From: Lachnospiraceae bacterium
Lineage (GTDB): Bacteria > Bacillota > Clostridia > Lachnospirales > Lachnospiraceae
Direction: 5' to 3'
Length of the DNA: 42,645 nt
Assembly: GCA_017453865.1 (NCBI GenBank)
Contig: JAFTEC010000029.1
Span: forward strand, 1-42,645
Each line of letters opens with the position of its first letter. Position 1 is the stretch's first letter. The notes beneath the pieces are model-generated. The model was given only the letters and a program-made list of their open reading frames with translations, had not been told where the DNA came from and did no database searches. Shown here piece by piece: positions 16,729 through 24,287 of this stretch. A program made the position numbers and the translations under genes.

Positions 16729-17451
16729 ATGGAGACAATGGACGATTACAAGAAGGAGCTTGACGAATCCCTGAAAAAACTGGACAGAGAGGATGTCATG
16801 GAGGGCAAGGTTGAGGACGAGGAAAGCGCAGAGGAAAACCTGGCCTGGGCTCATGTGAAGGAGCTCTACAAGAACAGAGAGGAGATAAAGGTAAAGGTCG
16901 GGGGAATGGTAAACGGCGGCCTTATTGCCTATATCGAGAACATAAGGGGCTTTATCCCCGCTTCGCAGATCTCTCTTGACTTTGTTGAGAATCTTGAGGA
17001 ATGGCTGGGAAAGGATCTCACGGTACGCATAATAACCTGTGACAGCGCAAGGAAGAAGCTTGTCCTTTCAGCGAAGACGATTCTTAAGGAAAAGGAGGAA
17101 AAGGAGAGGGAAAGGAAGCGTTCCGCCATTGAAAAGGGAATGGTCCTTGAAGGAAAGGTTGAGACTATACAGCCCTACGGCGCGTTCATCGATCTCGGCG
17201 ACGGGGTGAGCGGACTCCTCCATGTTTCGCAGATCTCGGAAAAACGGATCAAGACCCCGGAGGATGTACTGAAGGTCGGCGATACCGTAAAGGTTAAGGT
17301 CATAAAAACAGAGGACAGAAAGATATCGCTCTCCATAAGGGCACTTCAGGCTGACGAGGAACAGGCGGAGGCAGAGGAGGTTTACAAGCTTCCGGAAACA
17401 GCTCCGGTAACCACGTCCCTCGGAGATCTCTTAAAGAATATAAAATTATAA
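16729..17451 (+). CDS. Two-S1-domain RNA-binding protein
   Basis: 240 residues. An acidic N-terminal 40 residues is followed by S1 repeat 1 (about 44-118, with GGLIAYIENIRGFIPASQIS) and a Lys/Glu-rich linker. S1 repeat 2 (about 133-205) has GKVETIQPYGAFIDLGDGVSGLLHVSQIS and ends KISLSIRAL. Similar short S1 proteins in Clostridia are annotated as RpsA-like; this is not a full ribosomal protein S1, which has four to six repeats. It probably binds mRNA or ribosomes. AAAGGAG lies 9 bases before ATG. Confidence 0.88.
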   Translation: METMDDYKKELDESLKKLDREDVMEGKVEDEESAEENLAWAHVKELYKNREEIKVKVGGMVNGGLIAYIENIRGFIPASQISLDFVENLEEWLGKDLTVRIITCDSARKKLVLSAKTILKEKEEKERERKRSAIEKGMVLEGKVETIQPYGAFIDLGDGVSGLLHVSQISEKRIKTPEDVLKVGDTVKVKVIKTEDRKISLSIRALQADEEQAEAEEVYKLPETAPVTTSLGDLLKNIKL

Positions 17452-17454
17452 AGC

Positions 17455-20400
17455 ATGGTGATACTGTTTCTTTTAGCTCTGATACTCTCTCTCGGGGTTC
17501 CGGAAAATGCTTTTGCTGCCGGACGGCCGGCTTTTAATGGCTTTAAGGCAATCGACTATCTGGCCGGCTTTGAGGCTATTCAGTACGGAAAGAGAGACGG
17601 GCTTCTTTCTGCCGAGACAAATGCCATTGTACAAACAGGCGACGGCTATATCTGGGCGGGAACCTATTCGGGTCTTTACAGGTTCGACGGGTCATCCTTT
17701 GAAAGAGTTGCGGACAGCTACAACATAAACAGTGTTATGACTCTTTTTGTGGACAGCCGGGGAAGGCTCTGGATAGGTACAAATGAATCCGGACTCGGCT
17801 GCTATGATCCCGTGGTAAGGAATATGACCTTCTACAGGGAAGAGAACGGACTGGCTGCCGACAGCATCCGTTCCATCACAGAGGATGATAAAGGCTCTGT
17901 TTATGTGGGAACGGTCGAAGGTCTGTCAAAGATAGATAAAGACGGAAATATCTCTGAAATTCAGGACCCTTTATTAAAAACAGGGGTCCGTTCATTATGC
18001 GCCTCCGAAGGGTCGGTTATCGGAGTCACCAATGACGGGAGCCTTTTTTTAATAAAAGATGACAAGGTTGCAGCGAAAACCGATTGCGACGTTCCGGGTG
18101 TGGATTATACCTGCGTTGAATTGGTGAATGGTGAGACCATACTTGCAGGCACGTCAAATGCCTTTATTGACAGGCTTGAGTTTGACGGAGACGGCATCAG
18201 GCGGGTAGGCCGTTACGATACGGGGAACATAAGCTATTTCAGCTCCATTTACTATGACAGCCTCTCGCATGAATATTTCTTCGGTGCCGAAAACGGAATG
18301 GGGGTCGTAGAAGAGGAAAGCGGTGAGGTTATATCTCTTGCCCGGGAGGGCTTTGAAAGCTCCGTATGCCAGGTTACGAAGGACTATCAGGGCAATATCT
18401 GGTTTGTTTCCAATAAGCAGGGCATACTCAAGCTTTCACCGAATCCCTTTACGGATGTTTTTGTAAAGGCAGGCATAGAAGGAAGCGTCGTAAATGCCAT
18501 TGGGTATAAAGGCGACGATATCTATATCGGAAAGGACAACGGCTTAAGTGTTGTAAACAAGGACAGCTATAAGCCCTGCGACTATGACTTCATATCGGAG
18601 TTTGACGGTGTCCGGATAAGGCATATTAATATTGATTCCGGGGGCAATGTATGGCTTAGCACCTACGGGCAGGAAGGACTTTACCGTATAGATGCGGACG
18701 GAGAGGTGGAGTCCTTTCATGAAGGAAGCGGGACTCTCGGGGCGAGATTCCGTTACAGTACCGAGCTTTCGGACGGACGGATACTTGCGGTCAGCAACAC
18801 GGGACTGAACTTTATTGACGGGGACAGGGTAGTAAAGACGATCGGAGCGGATGAAGGACTTAATACTCCTCAGATCCTTACGCTCGTGGAGGATAAGGAC
18901 GGACGGATACTGGCCGGCAGTGACGGCGGCGGCATATACGTGATAAAAGACGATAAGGTAGTTGACAATATCGGTAAGAAGGACGGTCTGGGGACCCTTG
19001 TGGTACTGAGGATCGTTCCCTATGACGATGGCTACTTTTACGTCACCAGCGATGCGATATATTACGATAACGGGAATACGATAAAACGGCTGGATTCCTT
19101 TCCATACAGCAATAATTACGATATTTTCGTGACTCCCGACAAGGAAGCCTGGGTGTCATCCAGCGCGGGCATATATGTTGTGAACGTGGATGAGCTTATT
19201 TCAAACGGTGACTACAGATATAATCTTCTGGATTACACCAGGGGATTTAATACCACGTTGACGGCAAATTCCTGGAATCTCTCACTGGAATCCGGAGACA
19301 GGCTTTTACTTTGCTGCAGCGACGGCATCAGGGAGATAAGGACCAAGGGCTATGATTATGTGGATAAGGATTGCAATATAGACGTAGAGTACATCCTCTG
19401 CGATGAAGAGGAGGTAATCCCGGATGAAAAGGGACTTTTCGTTCTGCCTCCCACTACCGGGCGTATACAGATAAAGGCGGCGATCCTGAATTTTACCCTT
19501 TCGAACCCAACCATCCATATCTTCCTTGAGGGTGCGGATGATGAGGGACGCACCGCATTCCAGAGGGGACTTGGCCAGCTCGAATACACCAATCTTCCCT
19601 ACGGAAACTATAAGCTTCATATTCAGATATTGAATCATAACGACGGATCGGTGCTCCGTGATGAGGTTTTCGGAATCTATAAAAAGCCGAGAATTATGGA
19701 GCTCCTCTTTGTACGTATTCTGATGGCTGTTTTCGGAGCACTGCTGGTGGCCTTCCTGGTATGGAGGGTCATGCAGAGCACCATCATCAGGAGACAGTAT
19801 GAGGAAATAAGATTGGCAAAGGATGAGGCGGACCGTGCAAACAGTGCAAAATCCAGATTCTTTGCCAATATGTCCCATGAGATCAGAACTCCGATAAACA
19901 CGATCATGGGAATGGATGAGATGATACTCCGGGAGGATACGGAGAATGTTCCCGAGGAATACAGTAAGTCCGTAAGAGGCTACGCCAAGGATATAAAACG
20001 GGCCTCCGAGCTGCTTCTGGGGCTTGTGAATGATGTTCTGGATCTTTCAAAGATCGAGTCCGGCAAGATGAACCTTGTGCTCCAGGATTATGATACTCTC
20101 GAATTTCTGAGGGCCCTCACCACAATGATAAGGGTGAAGAGCAATGAAAAGGATCTTACCTTCGAAACGGATATAGACAAGGAGCTTCCGAAAAAGCTGA
20201 GGGGAGACGCCGGAAAATTAAAGCAGGTTGTTCTGAATCTCCTTACAAACGCAGTTAAGTACACGGAAAAAGGCGGATTTACGCTTATTGTAAGGGTGGA
20301 GGAAAGAGATGGGAATAAATGTCTTGTCTATTTCGCCGTCAGGGACACCGGCATCGGAGTAAAGCCGGAGGATATGGAGAAGCTGTTCTCTGCCTTTGAG

Positions 20401-21639
20401 AGAGTTGATGAGGAAAGGAACAGTGCCGTACAGGGTACAGGGCTTGGACTTGATATCTCCAGACATTTTGTACAGCTTATGGGAGGAGAGCTTAAGTGCG
20501 ACAGCGTGTATGGGGAAGGCTCTACCTTTTATTTCCGTGCAGAGCAGGAGATACTGGACGGCGAGGGCATAGGGGAGTATACGGAGAGCAGCCCGGATGC
20601 GGGAATGATGAGGTACCTTCCGGAATTCATCGCGCCGGAGGGAAGGGTTCTTGTTGTCGATGACAACGATATGAACCTCCAGGTCATAAAGGGACTCTTG
20701 AAGAGAACGAAGCTAAGGCTCACCACCGTTATGAGCGGAAGGGAATGTCTAGAGAAGCTAAAAGAGCAGTCCTTCCATGTTGTCCTTCTGGACCATATGA
20801 TGCCTGAGATGGACGGCCTTCAGACCTGTGCCGAGATCAGAAAGGATTTTCCGGATCTTCCGGTGATCGCACTCACCGCAAATGCCGCAACAAGCGGTAT
20901 TGAATTTTACAGGGAGGCGGGCTTCCAGGACTATCTTGCAAAGCCTGTGGAGGCTGACAGGATAGAAAAGACCTTGAAGAAATATTTGCCGGAAGCTATT
21001 TTGGAGGAGCCGGGAGAGGATGATGCCGGAGAAGCCGGGGAGAAGCTTCCCGATGATCTCCTTTGGCTCAATGATACAGAGGGTGTTTCAGTCAAGGACG
21101 GGATAAGATTCTGCGGAGGAGCGGATCCATTTATAAATTCCATCAGGACCTTTTATGAAACTCTTCCCGATAATGCGGATACAATAGAGAAGGCCCGTTC
21201 GGACGGAGATATCGAAATGTTTACCATAAAGGTCCATGCCCTGAAAAGCTCTGCCAGGATAATAGGGGCCGGTGAGCTTTCCGAAATGGCCAGGATCCTG
21301 GAGGATGCGGGAAAGAGCGGAGATACTGCCTGTATTGATGAAAATACCGGACCGCTGTTAAGGAAGTACAGGGAGTACAGGGATAAGCTTAAGAGGTTGT
21401 CCGAAAAAAACGGCAGTGACGATAGAGACCTTATCCCCGCAGGGGAACTTGAGGATGCTTACGCGGCGCTGGAAGAATTGATCTCCGGTATGGACTATGA
21501 TGCCGTGGAAATGGTATTATCCCAGGTAGAGGAATTCCGCCTGCCGGATAAGGACAGTCTTATCTTTGACGGATTAAAGAAGAGGCTTAAGGTCCTCGAC
21601 TGGGACGGTATGGAAGAACTCTTAAAGACGGGTATGTAG
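17455..21639 (+). CDS. Propeller-type hybrid sensor histidine kinase with receiver and Hpt domains
   Basis: 1394 residues. A signal sequence ends near AFA-AG (22-24). Outside the cell it has a two-component-regulator propeller with many blade motifs such as IWAGTYSGLYRFDG and LWIGTNESGLGCYD (about 45-640) and a Y_Y_Y-like domain (about 655-740). A membrane helix follows (about 750-772). The inner part has HisKA with H808 (NMSHEIRTP), HATPase with N932 and DTGIG, a receiver with D1113 (LLDHMMPEMDG), and Hpt with H1261 (VHALKSSARIIGA). No DNA-binding domain is present. The ATG lies three bases after the preceding stop, in the same frame, without Shine-Dalgarno, and the signal sequence lacks the usual Lys/Arg. 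These kinases often sense saccharides in Bacteroides; the ligand here is unknown. Confidence 0.93.
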   Translation: MVILFLLALILSLGVPENAFAAGRPAFNGFKAIDYLAGFEAIQYGKRDGLLSAETNAIVQTGDGYIWAGTYSGLYRFDGSSFERVADSYNINSVMTLFVDSRGRLWIGTNESGLGCYDPVVRNMTFYREENGLAADSIRSITEDDKGSVYVGTVEGLSKIDKDGNISEIQDPLLKTGVRSLCASEGSVIGVTNDGSLFLIKDDKVAAKTDCDVPGVDYTCVELVNGETILAGTSNAFIDRLEFDGDGIRRVGRYDTGNISYFSSIYYDSLSHEYFFGAENGMGVVEEESGEVISLAREGFESSVCQVTKDYQGNIWFVSNKQGILKLSPNPFTDVFVKAGIEGSVVNAIGYKGDDIYIGKDNGLSVVNKDSYKPCDYDFISEFDGVRIRHINIDSGGNVWLSTYGQEGLYRIDADGEVESFHEGSGTLGARFRYSTELSDGRILAVSNTGLNFIDGDRVVKTIGADEGLNTPQILTLVEDKDGRILAGSDGGGIYVIKDDKVVDNIGKKDGLGTLVVLRIVPYDDGYFYVTSDAIYYDNGNTIKRLDSFPYSNNYDIFVTPDKEAWVSSSAGIYVVNVDELISNGDYRYNLLDYTRGFNTTLTANSWNLSLESGDRLLLCCSDGIREIRTKGYDYVDKDCNIDVEYILCDEEEVIPDEKGLFVLPPTTGRIQIKAAILNFTLSNPTIHIFLEGADDEGRTAFQRGLGQLEYTNLPYGNYKLHIQILNHNDGSVLRDEVFGIYKKPRIMELLFVRILMAVFGALLVAFLVWRVMQSTIIRRQYEEIRLAKDEADRANSAKSRFFANMSHEIRTPINTIMGMDEMILREDTENVPEEYSKSVRGYAKDIKRASELLLGLVNDVLDLSKIESGKMNLVLQDYDTLEFLRALTTMIRVKSNEKDLTFETDIDKELPKKLRGDAGKLKQVVLNLLTNAVKYTEKGGFTLIVRVEERDGNKCLVYFAVRDTGIGVKPEDMEKLFSAFERVDEERNSAVQGTGLGLDISRHFVQLMGGELKCDSVYGEGSTFYFRAEQEILDGEGIGEYTESSPDAGMMRYLPEFIAPEGRVLVVDDNDMNLQVIKGLLKRTKLRLTTVMSGRECLEKLKEQSFHVVLLDHMMPEMDGLQTCAEIRKDFPDLPVIALTANAATSGIEFYREAGFQDYLAKPVEADRIEKTLKKYLPEAILEEPGEDDAGEAGEKLPDDLLWLNDTEGVSVKDGIRFCGGADPFINSIRTFYETLPDNADTIEKARSDGDIEMFTIKVHALKSSARIIGAGELSEMARILEDAGKSGDTACIDENTGPLLRKYREYRDKLKRLSEKNGSDDRDLIPAGELEDAYAALEELISGMDYDAVEMVLSQVEEFRLPDKDSLIFDGLKKRLKVLDWDGMEELLKTGM

Positions 21640-21654
21640 TGCGGAGAAAGGGAC

Positions 21655-22428
21655 ATGGAAAAAAAGACCGTTTTCATTGTCGGTGGAAAAGAGAGCTTTA
21701 TCATAAGGGTGCTGGTCAAGAAGCTTAATGAGGCAGGGATCGATGCAGCCTTTGTTAAGGCCGGGGTTAATACAATAAACGCCTCTCTTGAAGGGAGGGA
21801 GGATGTGCTGCTCACCTATTATATGGACAGTGACGAAAGGATCCCACATGAGATCCTGAGCTTCCTTACGGATAAAATGACGGACGAGGGGCGGCAGTTC
21901 ATCCTTGTCGGTGATGCGGCGGACACCCGCAGAGTTATCGACAATGTGCCGGGAAACCTGATCTACAGATGCTTTAACCGGCCCCTGAACAATGATGAAT
22001 TTGTGAAGACCGTTTCCGACCTTTTCGGAAAGATCGAGGCGGGAGAATACAAAAAAAGCATTCTCATAGTGGATGACGACCCCACCTATATGGGACTTGT
22101 GCGGGACTGGCTGAAGGATGAATACAGGGTCTCAATGGCAAATTCCGGCCTGCAGGCGATAAAATGGCTTGGAAAGAACAGCGTGGATCTTATACTATTA
22201 GACCATGAAATGCCAGTTACCAGCGGGCCGCAGGTTCTGGAGATGCTTAGGAGCGAAGCGGATACGATGTCCATACCGGTCATATTCCTTACGGGTAAGG
22301 GAGATAAGGAAAGTGTTATGCAGGTGGTGGCATTAAAGCCCGAAGGCTATCTCTTAAAGACTATTGACAGGGAGGAGCTGCTCGCAAACCTGAGGAACTT
22401 TTTCAGCACCGGAAAGGTACAGGTCTGA
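21655..22428 (+). CDS. Double-receiver response regulator without output domain
   Basis: 257 residues. The C-terminal receiver (about 134-255) is complete: acidic triad DDD (140-142), phosphoacceptor D183 in LILLDHEMP, T213 and K235. The N-terminal half (about 4-125) looks like a degenerate receiver, opening VFIVGGKES and closing with NRPL, but lacks the acidic pocket. There is no HTH, enzyme or RNA-binding output. It starts 16 bases after the hybrid kinase, with GGAGAAAGGG before ATG, so it is the obvious recipient of phosphate from the Hpt domain. It probably acts through protein contact. Confidence 0.87.
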   Translation: MEKKTVFIVGGKESFIIRVLVKKLNEAGIDAAFVKAGVNTINASLEGREDVLLTYYMDSDERIPHEILSFLTDKMTDEGRQFILVGDAADTRRVIDNVPGNLIYRCFNRPLNNDEFVKTVSDLFGKIEAGEYKKSILIVDDDPTYMGLVRDWLKDEYRVSMANSGLQAIKWLGKNSVDLILLDHEMPVTSGPQVLEMLRSEADTMSIPVIFLTGKGDKESVMQVVALKPEGYLLKTIDREELLANLRNFFSTGKVQV

Positions 22429-22443
22429 ACAGAATACGGTATC

Positions 22444-22470
22444 TTGACAAATTGCCGAAACACTTATAAA
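22444..22470 (+). promoter_or_regulatory. Possible promoter for the small membrane-protein pair
   Basis: A perfect TTGACA (22444-22449) is followed after 15 bases by TATAAA (22465-22470). The spacer is short, but the region is AT-rich and lies between the double-receiver gene and the next start. It suggests the pair can be expressed separately from the kinase. Confidence 0.45.
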
Positions 22471-22505
22471 ACTATAAGATATAGAAAGAAAAGGAGGGAT
22501 TTACA

Positions 22506-22910
22506 ATGGCTTGTTTTTTGGTACCCGCAGCAGAAGCGGTTGTAGTGAAGGCCGTGGAAAAGATGGTTGAGCATAGTGAGACGGAGGCCGCACTTTCAAC
22601 CGGAAATAATGAGGAAAAGGAGATAAAGCTTCCCTTAAGCCGGAAGCTTAACTGGCTTTTCAATATGCTTACCGGTGGAGTGGTACTTCTTTTATTCGAG
22701 CATATATGGCATGGGGAGGTTGTGCCCTGGTTTCCGTTCCTGACAGCCATGAGCAGTCCGGAAGAAACCGCGGGAATGCTCCTTGAAATGTCCACGGCGG
22801 GAGTATGCATGGCGGTTCTTGTAACTGTTGTCTGGTTCGTAATGTGTGCGGCTGCCGATTCCATAATGAAGAGGAAGAACAGCGGGGAATACGGGAGGGT
22901 TGAAGAATGA
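22506..22910 (+). CDS. Small membrane protein of unknown function (first of pair)
   Basis: 134 residues. It opens with an unusual hydrophobic ACFLVPAAEAVVVKAVEKM and a charged Glu/Lys stretch (about 21-42). Two membrane segments follow, about 50-70 (LFNMLTGGVVLLLFEHIWHG) and 90-115 (STAGVCMAVLVTVVWFVMCAAAD), with an outer or loop part containing HGEVVPWFPF. The tail is basic then acidic. AAAGGAGGG lies 7 bases before ATG. I do not recognise a characterised family, though similar uncharacterised proteins exist in Clostridia. It overlaps the next gene by ATGA, so the two products probably act together. Confidence 0.8.
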   Translation: MACFLVPAAEAVVVKAVEKMVEHSETEAALSTGNNEEKEIKLPLSRKLNWLFNMLTGGVVLLLFEHIWHGEVVPWFPFLTAMSSPEETAGMLLEMSTAGVCMAVLVTVVWFVMCAAADSIMKRKNSGEYGRVEE

Positions 22911-23215
22911 CCTTGCTTATCACTGTTTTTGCGGCTGTTATGGTGACCGCTTTATGGTACAGCAGGAAGAATGACGAGATGCAGTTATTGACACTTTGCT
23001 TCCTTTACTGGGGTGCTTCCCTTATGTGGCTTGTAGATGCGGTGTTTGGATATGCAGAGGACGGTGCAGCGTTCTTTTCCCCGGCACTTGAGGATATGCT
23101 GAATGATACCTATCTCGGACTCTCGGTGGTTGCCTTAGGGCTCGTGATCTGGATCGTAAAGCTCCTTATCACAGATCCTAAGGGGTCGGTCCGGATGGCT
23201 CTTAAGAAGGACTAA
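22907..23215 (+). CDS. Small membrane protein of unknown function (second of pair)
   Basis: 102 residues with three likely membrane segments: about 3-17, 24-45 (LLTLCFLYWGASLMWLVDAVFG) and 68-88 (TYLGLSVVALGLVIWIVKLLI). The tail is basic. The loop after the second segment is acidic (YAEDGAAFFSPALEDM). No catalytic motif is seen. It is coupled to the preceding gene by ATGA, and its stop overlaps by four bases the stop of the convergent DMT transporter gene. Function unknown; a membrane complex with its neighbour is the simplest reading. Confidence 0.78.
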   Translation: MTLLITVFAAVMVTALWYSRKNDEMQLLTLCFLYWGASLMWLVDAVFGYAEDGAAFFSPALEDMLNDTYLGLSVVALGLVIWIVKLLITDPKGSVRMALKKD

Positions 23216-24135
23216 TTTCCGTCCTTATTCCGGCTATGCTTTCGTTCCGGCAGGGAGACGGGCAGCTCAGACAGGATCACGGCGAGAAAAAGAATCCCGC
23301 AGCCCGCTGTTTCCCTGGGACTTAAGCTCTGCCCCAGGACAATCCAGCCTGTGATGGCTGCAAATACAGACTCCATGCTCATGATAAGTGAGGCTACTGC
23401 GGGGTCTGTATTTTTTTGCGCAACGACCTGCAGGGTATAGCCTATGGCACCGGAAAAGAGCCCCACATAGAGAACAGAAGGGGCTCCCTCGCAGATATCC
23501 GTAATAGAGGGTCTTTCAAAGATAAGGAGACCCGGCAGGACTATCAGGGCAGCGGCCATAAACTGGAGGTTAGAAAGCTTTATTACATTCCTTACCCTGA
23601 CGGAATAATAGCCCACGCAGATTATCTGGAATGAGAACAGAAGGGCACAGAGGATCACAAGGGCATCGCCCATTCCCACGGTGAAGTTTTCTTTTACACT
23701 GATAAGATAGAGGCCTGAAAGTCCCAGAAGTGTACAGATCCAGGTCTTCCTTTCCGCTTTCCTCCCGAGGAAAAGCGAGATAAGAGGGACCAGCACCACA
23801 TAGAGGGTAGTGATAAAGCCGGCCTTTCCTGCGGTGGTGTAACGGATCCCGGCCTGCTGTGCAATGCTGGCAAGTCCCAGAAAGGCGCCGCAGAGAAGAG
23901 CTCCCTTCAGCAGTGTTTTCTTTTCCTCCGGATTTTCTTCTTTTCCCGCCTTTTTCTCACTGAATACGGATACAGGGATAAGTACCAGGGCTGACAGTAC
24001 ATAGCGGGTAAACACGAATGTCCAGGGATCTAAGGATCTTGAACCCACACTTTGAGCCACGAAAGCACTTCCCCATATCAGTGCGGTAATAAGAAGCAGG
24101 AGCGGACTTATTATCTTTGTTTTGTTTAGCTTCAT
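23212..24135 (-). CDS. DMT superfamily transporter (EamA family)
   Basis: 307 residues from ATG at 24135 (minus strand, AAAGGAAAG about 13 bases upstream). It shows ten hydrophobic segments in two EamA repeats. The first repeat begins LLLITALIWGSAFVAQSVGSRSLDPWTF; the second contains GALLCGAFLG through GLSGLYLISV and the closing QSLSPRETAGCGILF. Members export amino acids or other metabolites, or take up sugars; substrate not predictable. A Lys/Glu-rich cytoplasmic loop (EKKAGKEENPEEKKT) follows TM2. It is divergent from the permease-GGDEF gene and convergent with the small membrane gene. Confidence 0.9.
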   Translation of the reverse strand: MKLNKTKIISPLLLLITALIWGSAFVAQSVGSRSLDPWTFVFTRYVLSALVLIPVSVFSEKKAGKEENPEEKKTLLKGALLCGAFLGLASIAQQAGIRYTTAGKAGFITTLYVVLVPLISLFLGRKAERKTWICTLLGLSGLYLISVKENFTVGMGDALVILCALLFSFQIICVGYYSVRVRNVIKLSNLQFMAAALIVLPGLLIFERPSITDICEGAPSVLYVGLFSGAIGYTLQVVAQKNTDPAVASLIMSMESVFAAITGWIVLGQSLSPRETAGCGILFLAVILSELPVSLPERKHSRNKDGN

Positions 24136-24195
24136 TTGTGTTCGGTGCTTTCCTTTCAAAAATGGCAGACCCTCCTACTATACCTCAACTGCGTA

Positions 24196-24225
24196 TTGCA
24201 GTAAAGAGTAAAGTAGGGTTATAAT
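24196..24225 (+). promoter_or_regulatory. Promoter for the permease-GGDEF gene
   Basis: TTGCAG (24196-24201), an 18-base spacer, and a perfect TATAAT (24220-24225). It lies 63 bases before the ATG at 24288. Confidence 0.6.
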
Positions 24226-24226
24226 T

Positions 24227-24236
24227 AAGGAGGTGA
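24227..24236 (+). promoter_or_regulatory. Strong Shine-Dalgarno far upstream of the permease start
   Basis: AAGGAGGTGA is an almost perfect anti-16S match but lies about 50 bases before the permease ATG, which has its own GTGAGGAAA. It could serve GTG 24238, opening a frame of about 42 codons that overlaps the permease start in another frame. It may be a leader peptide or a ribosome standby site. Confidence 0.35.
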
Positions 24237-24287
24237 TGTGGTCCCTGAGAGCGGGGAGAGACGTTACATTTTCAGTGAGGAAATATC

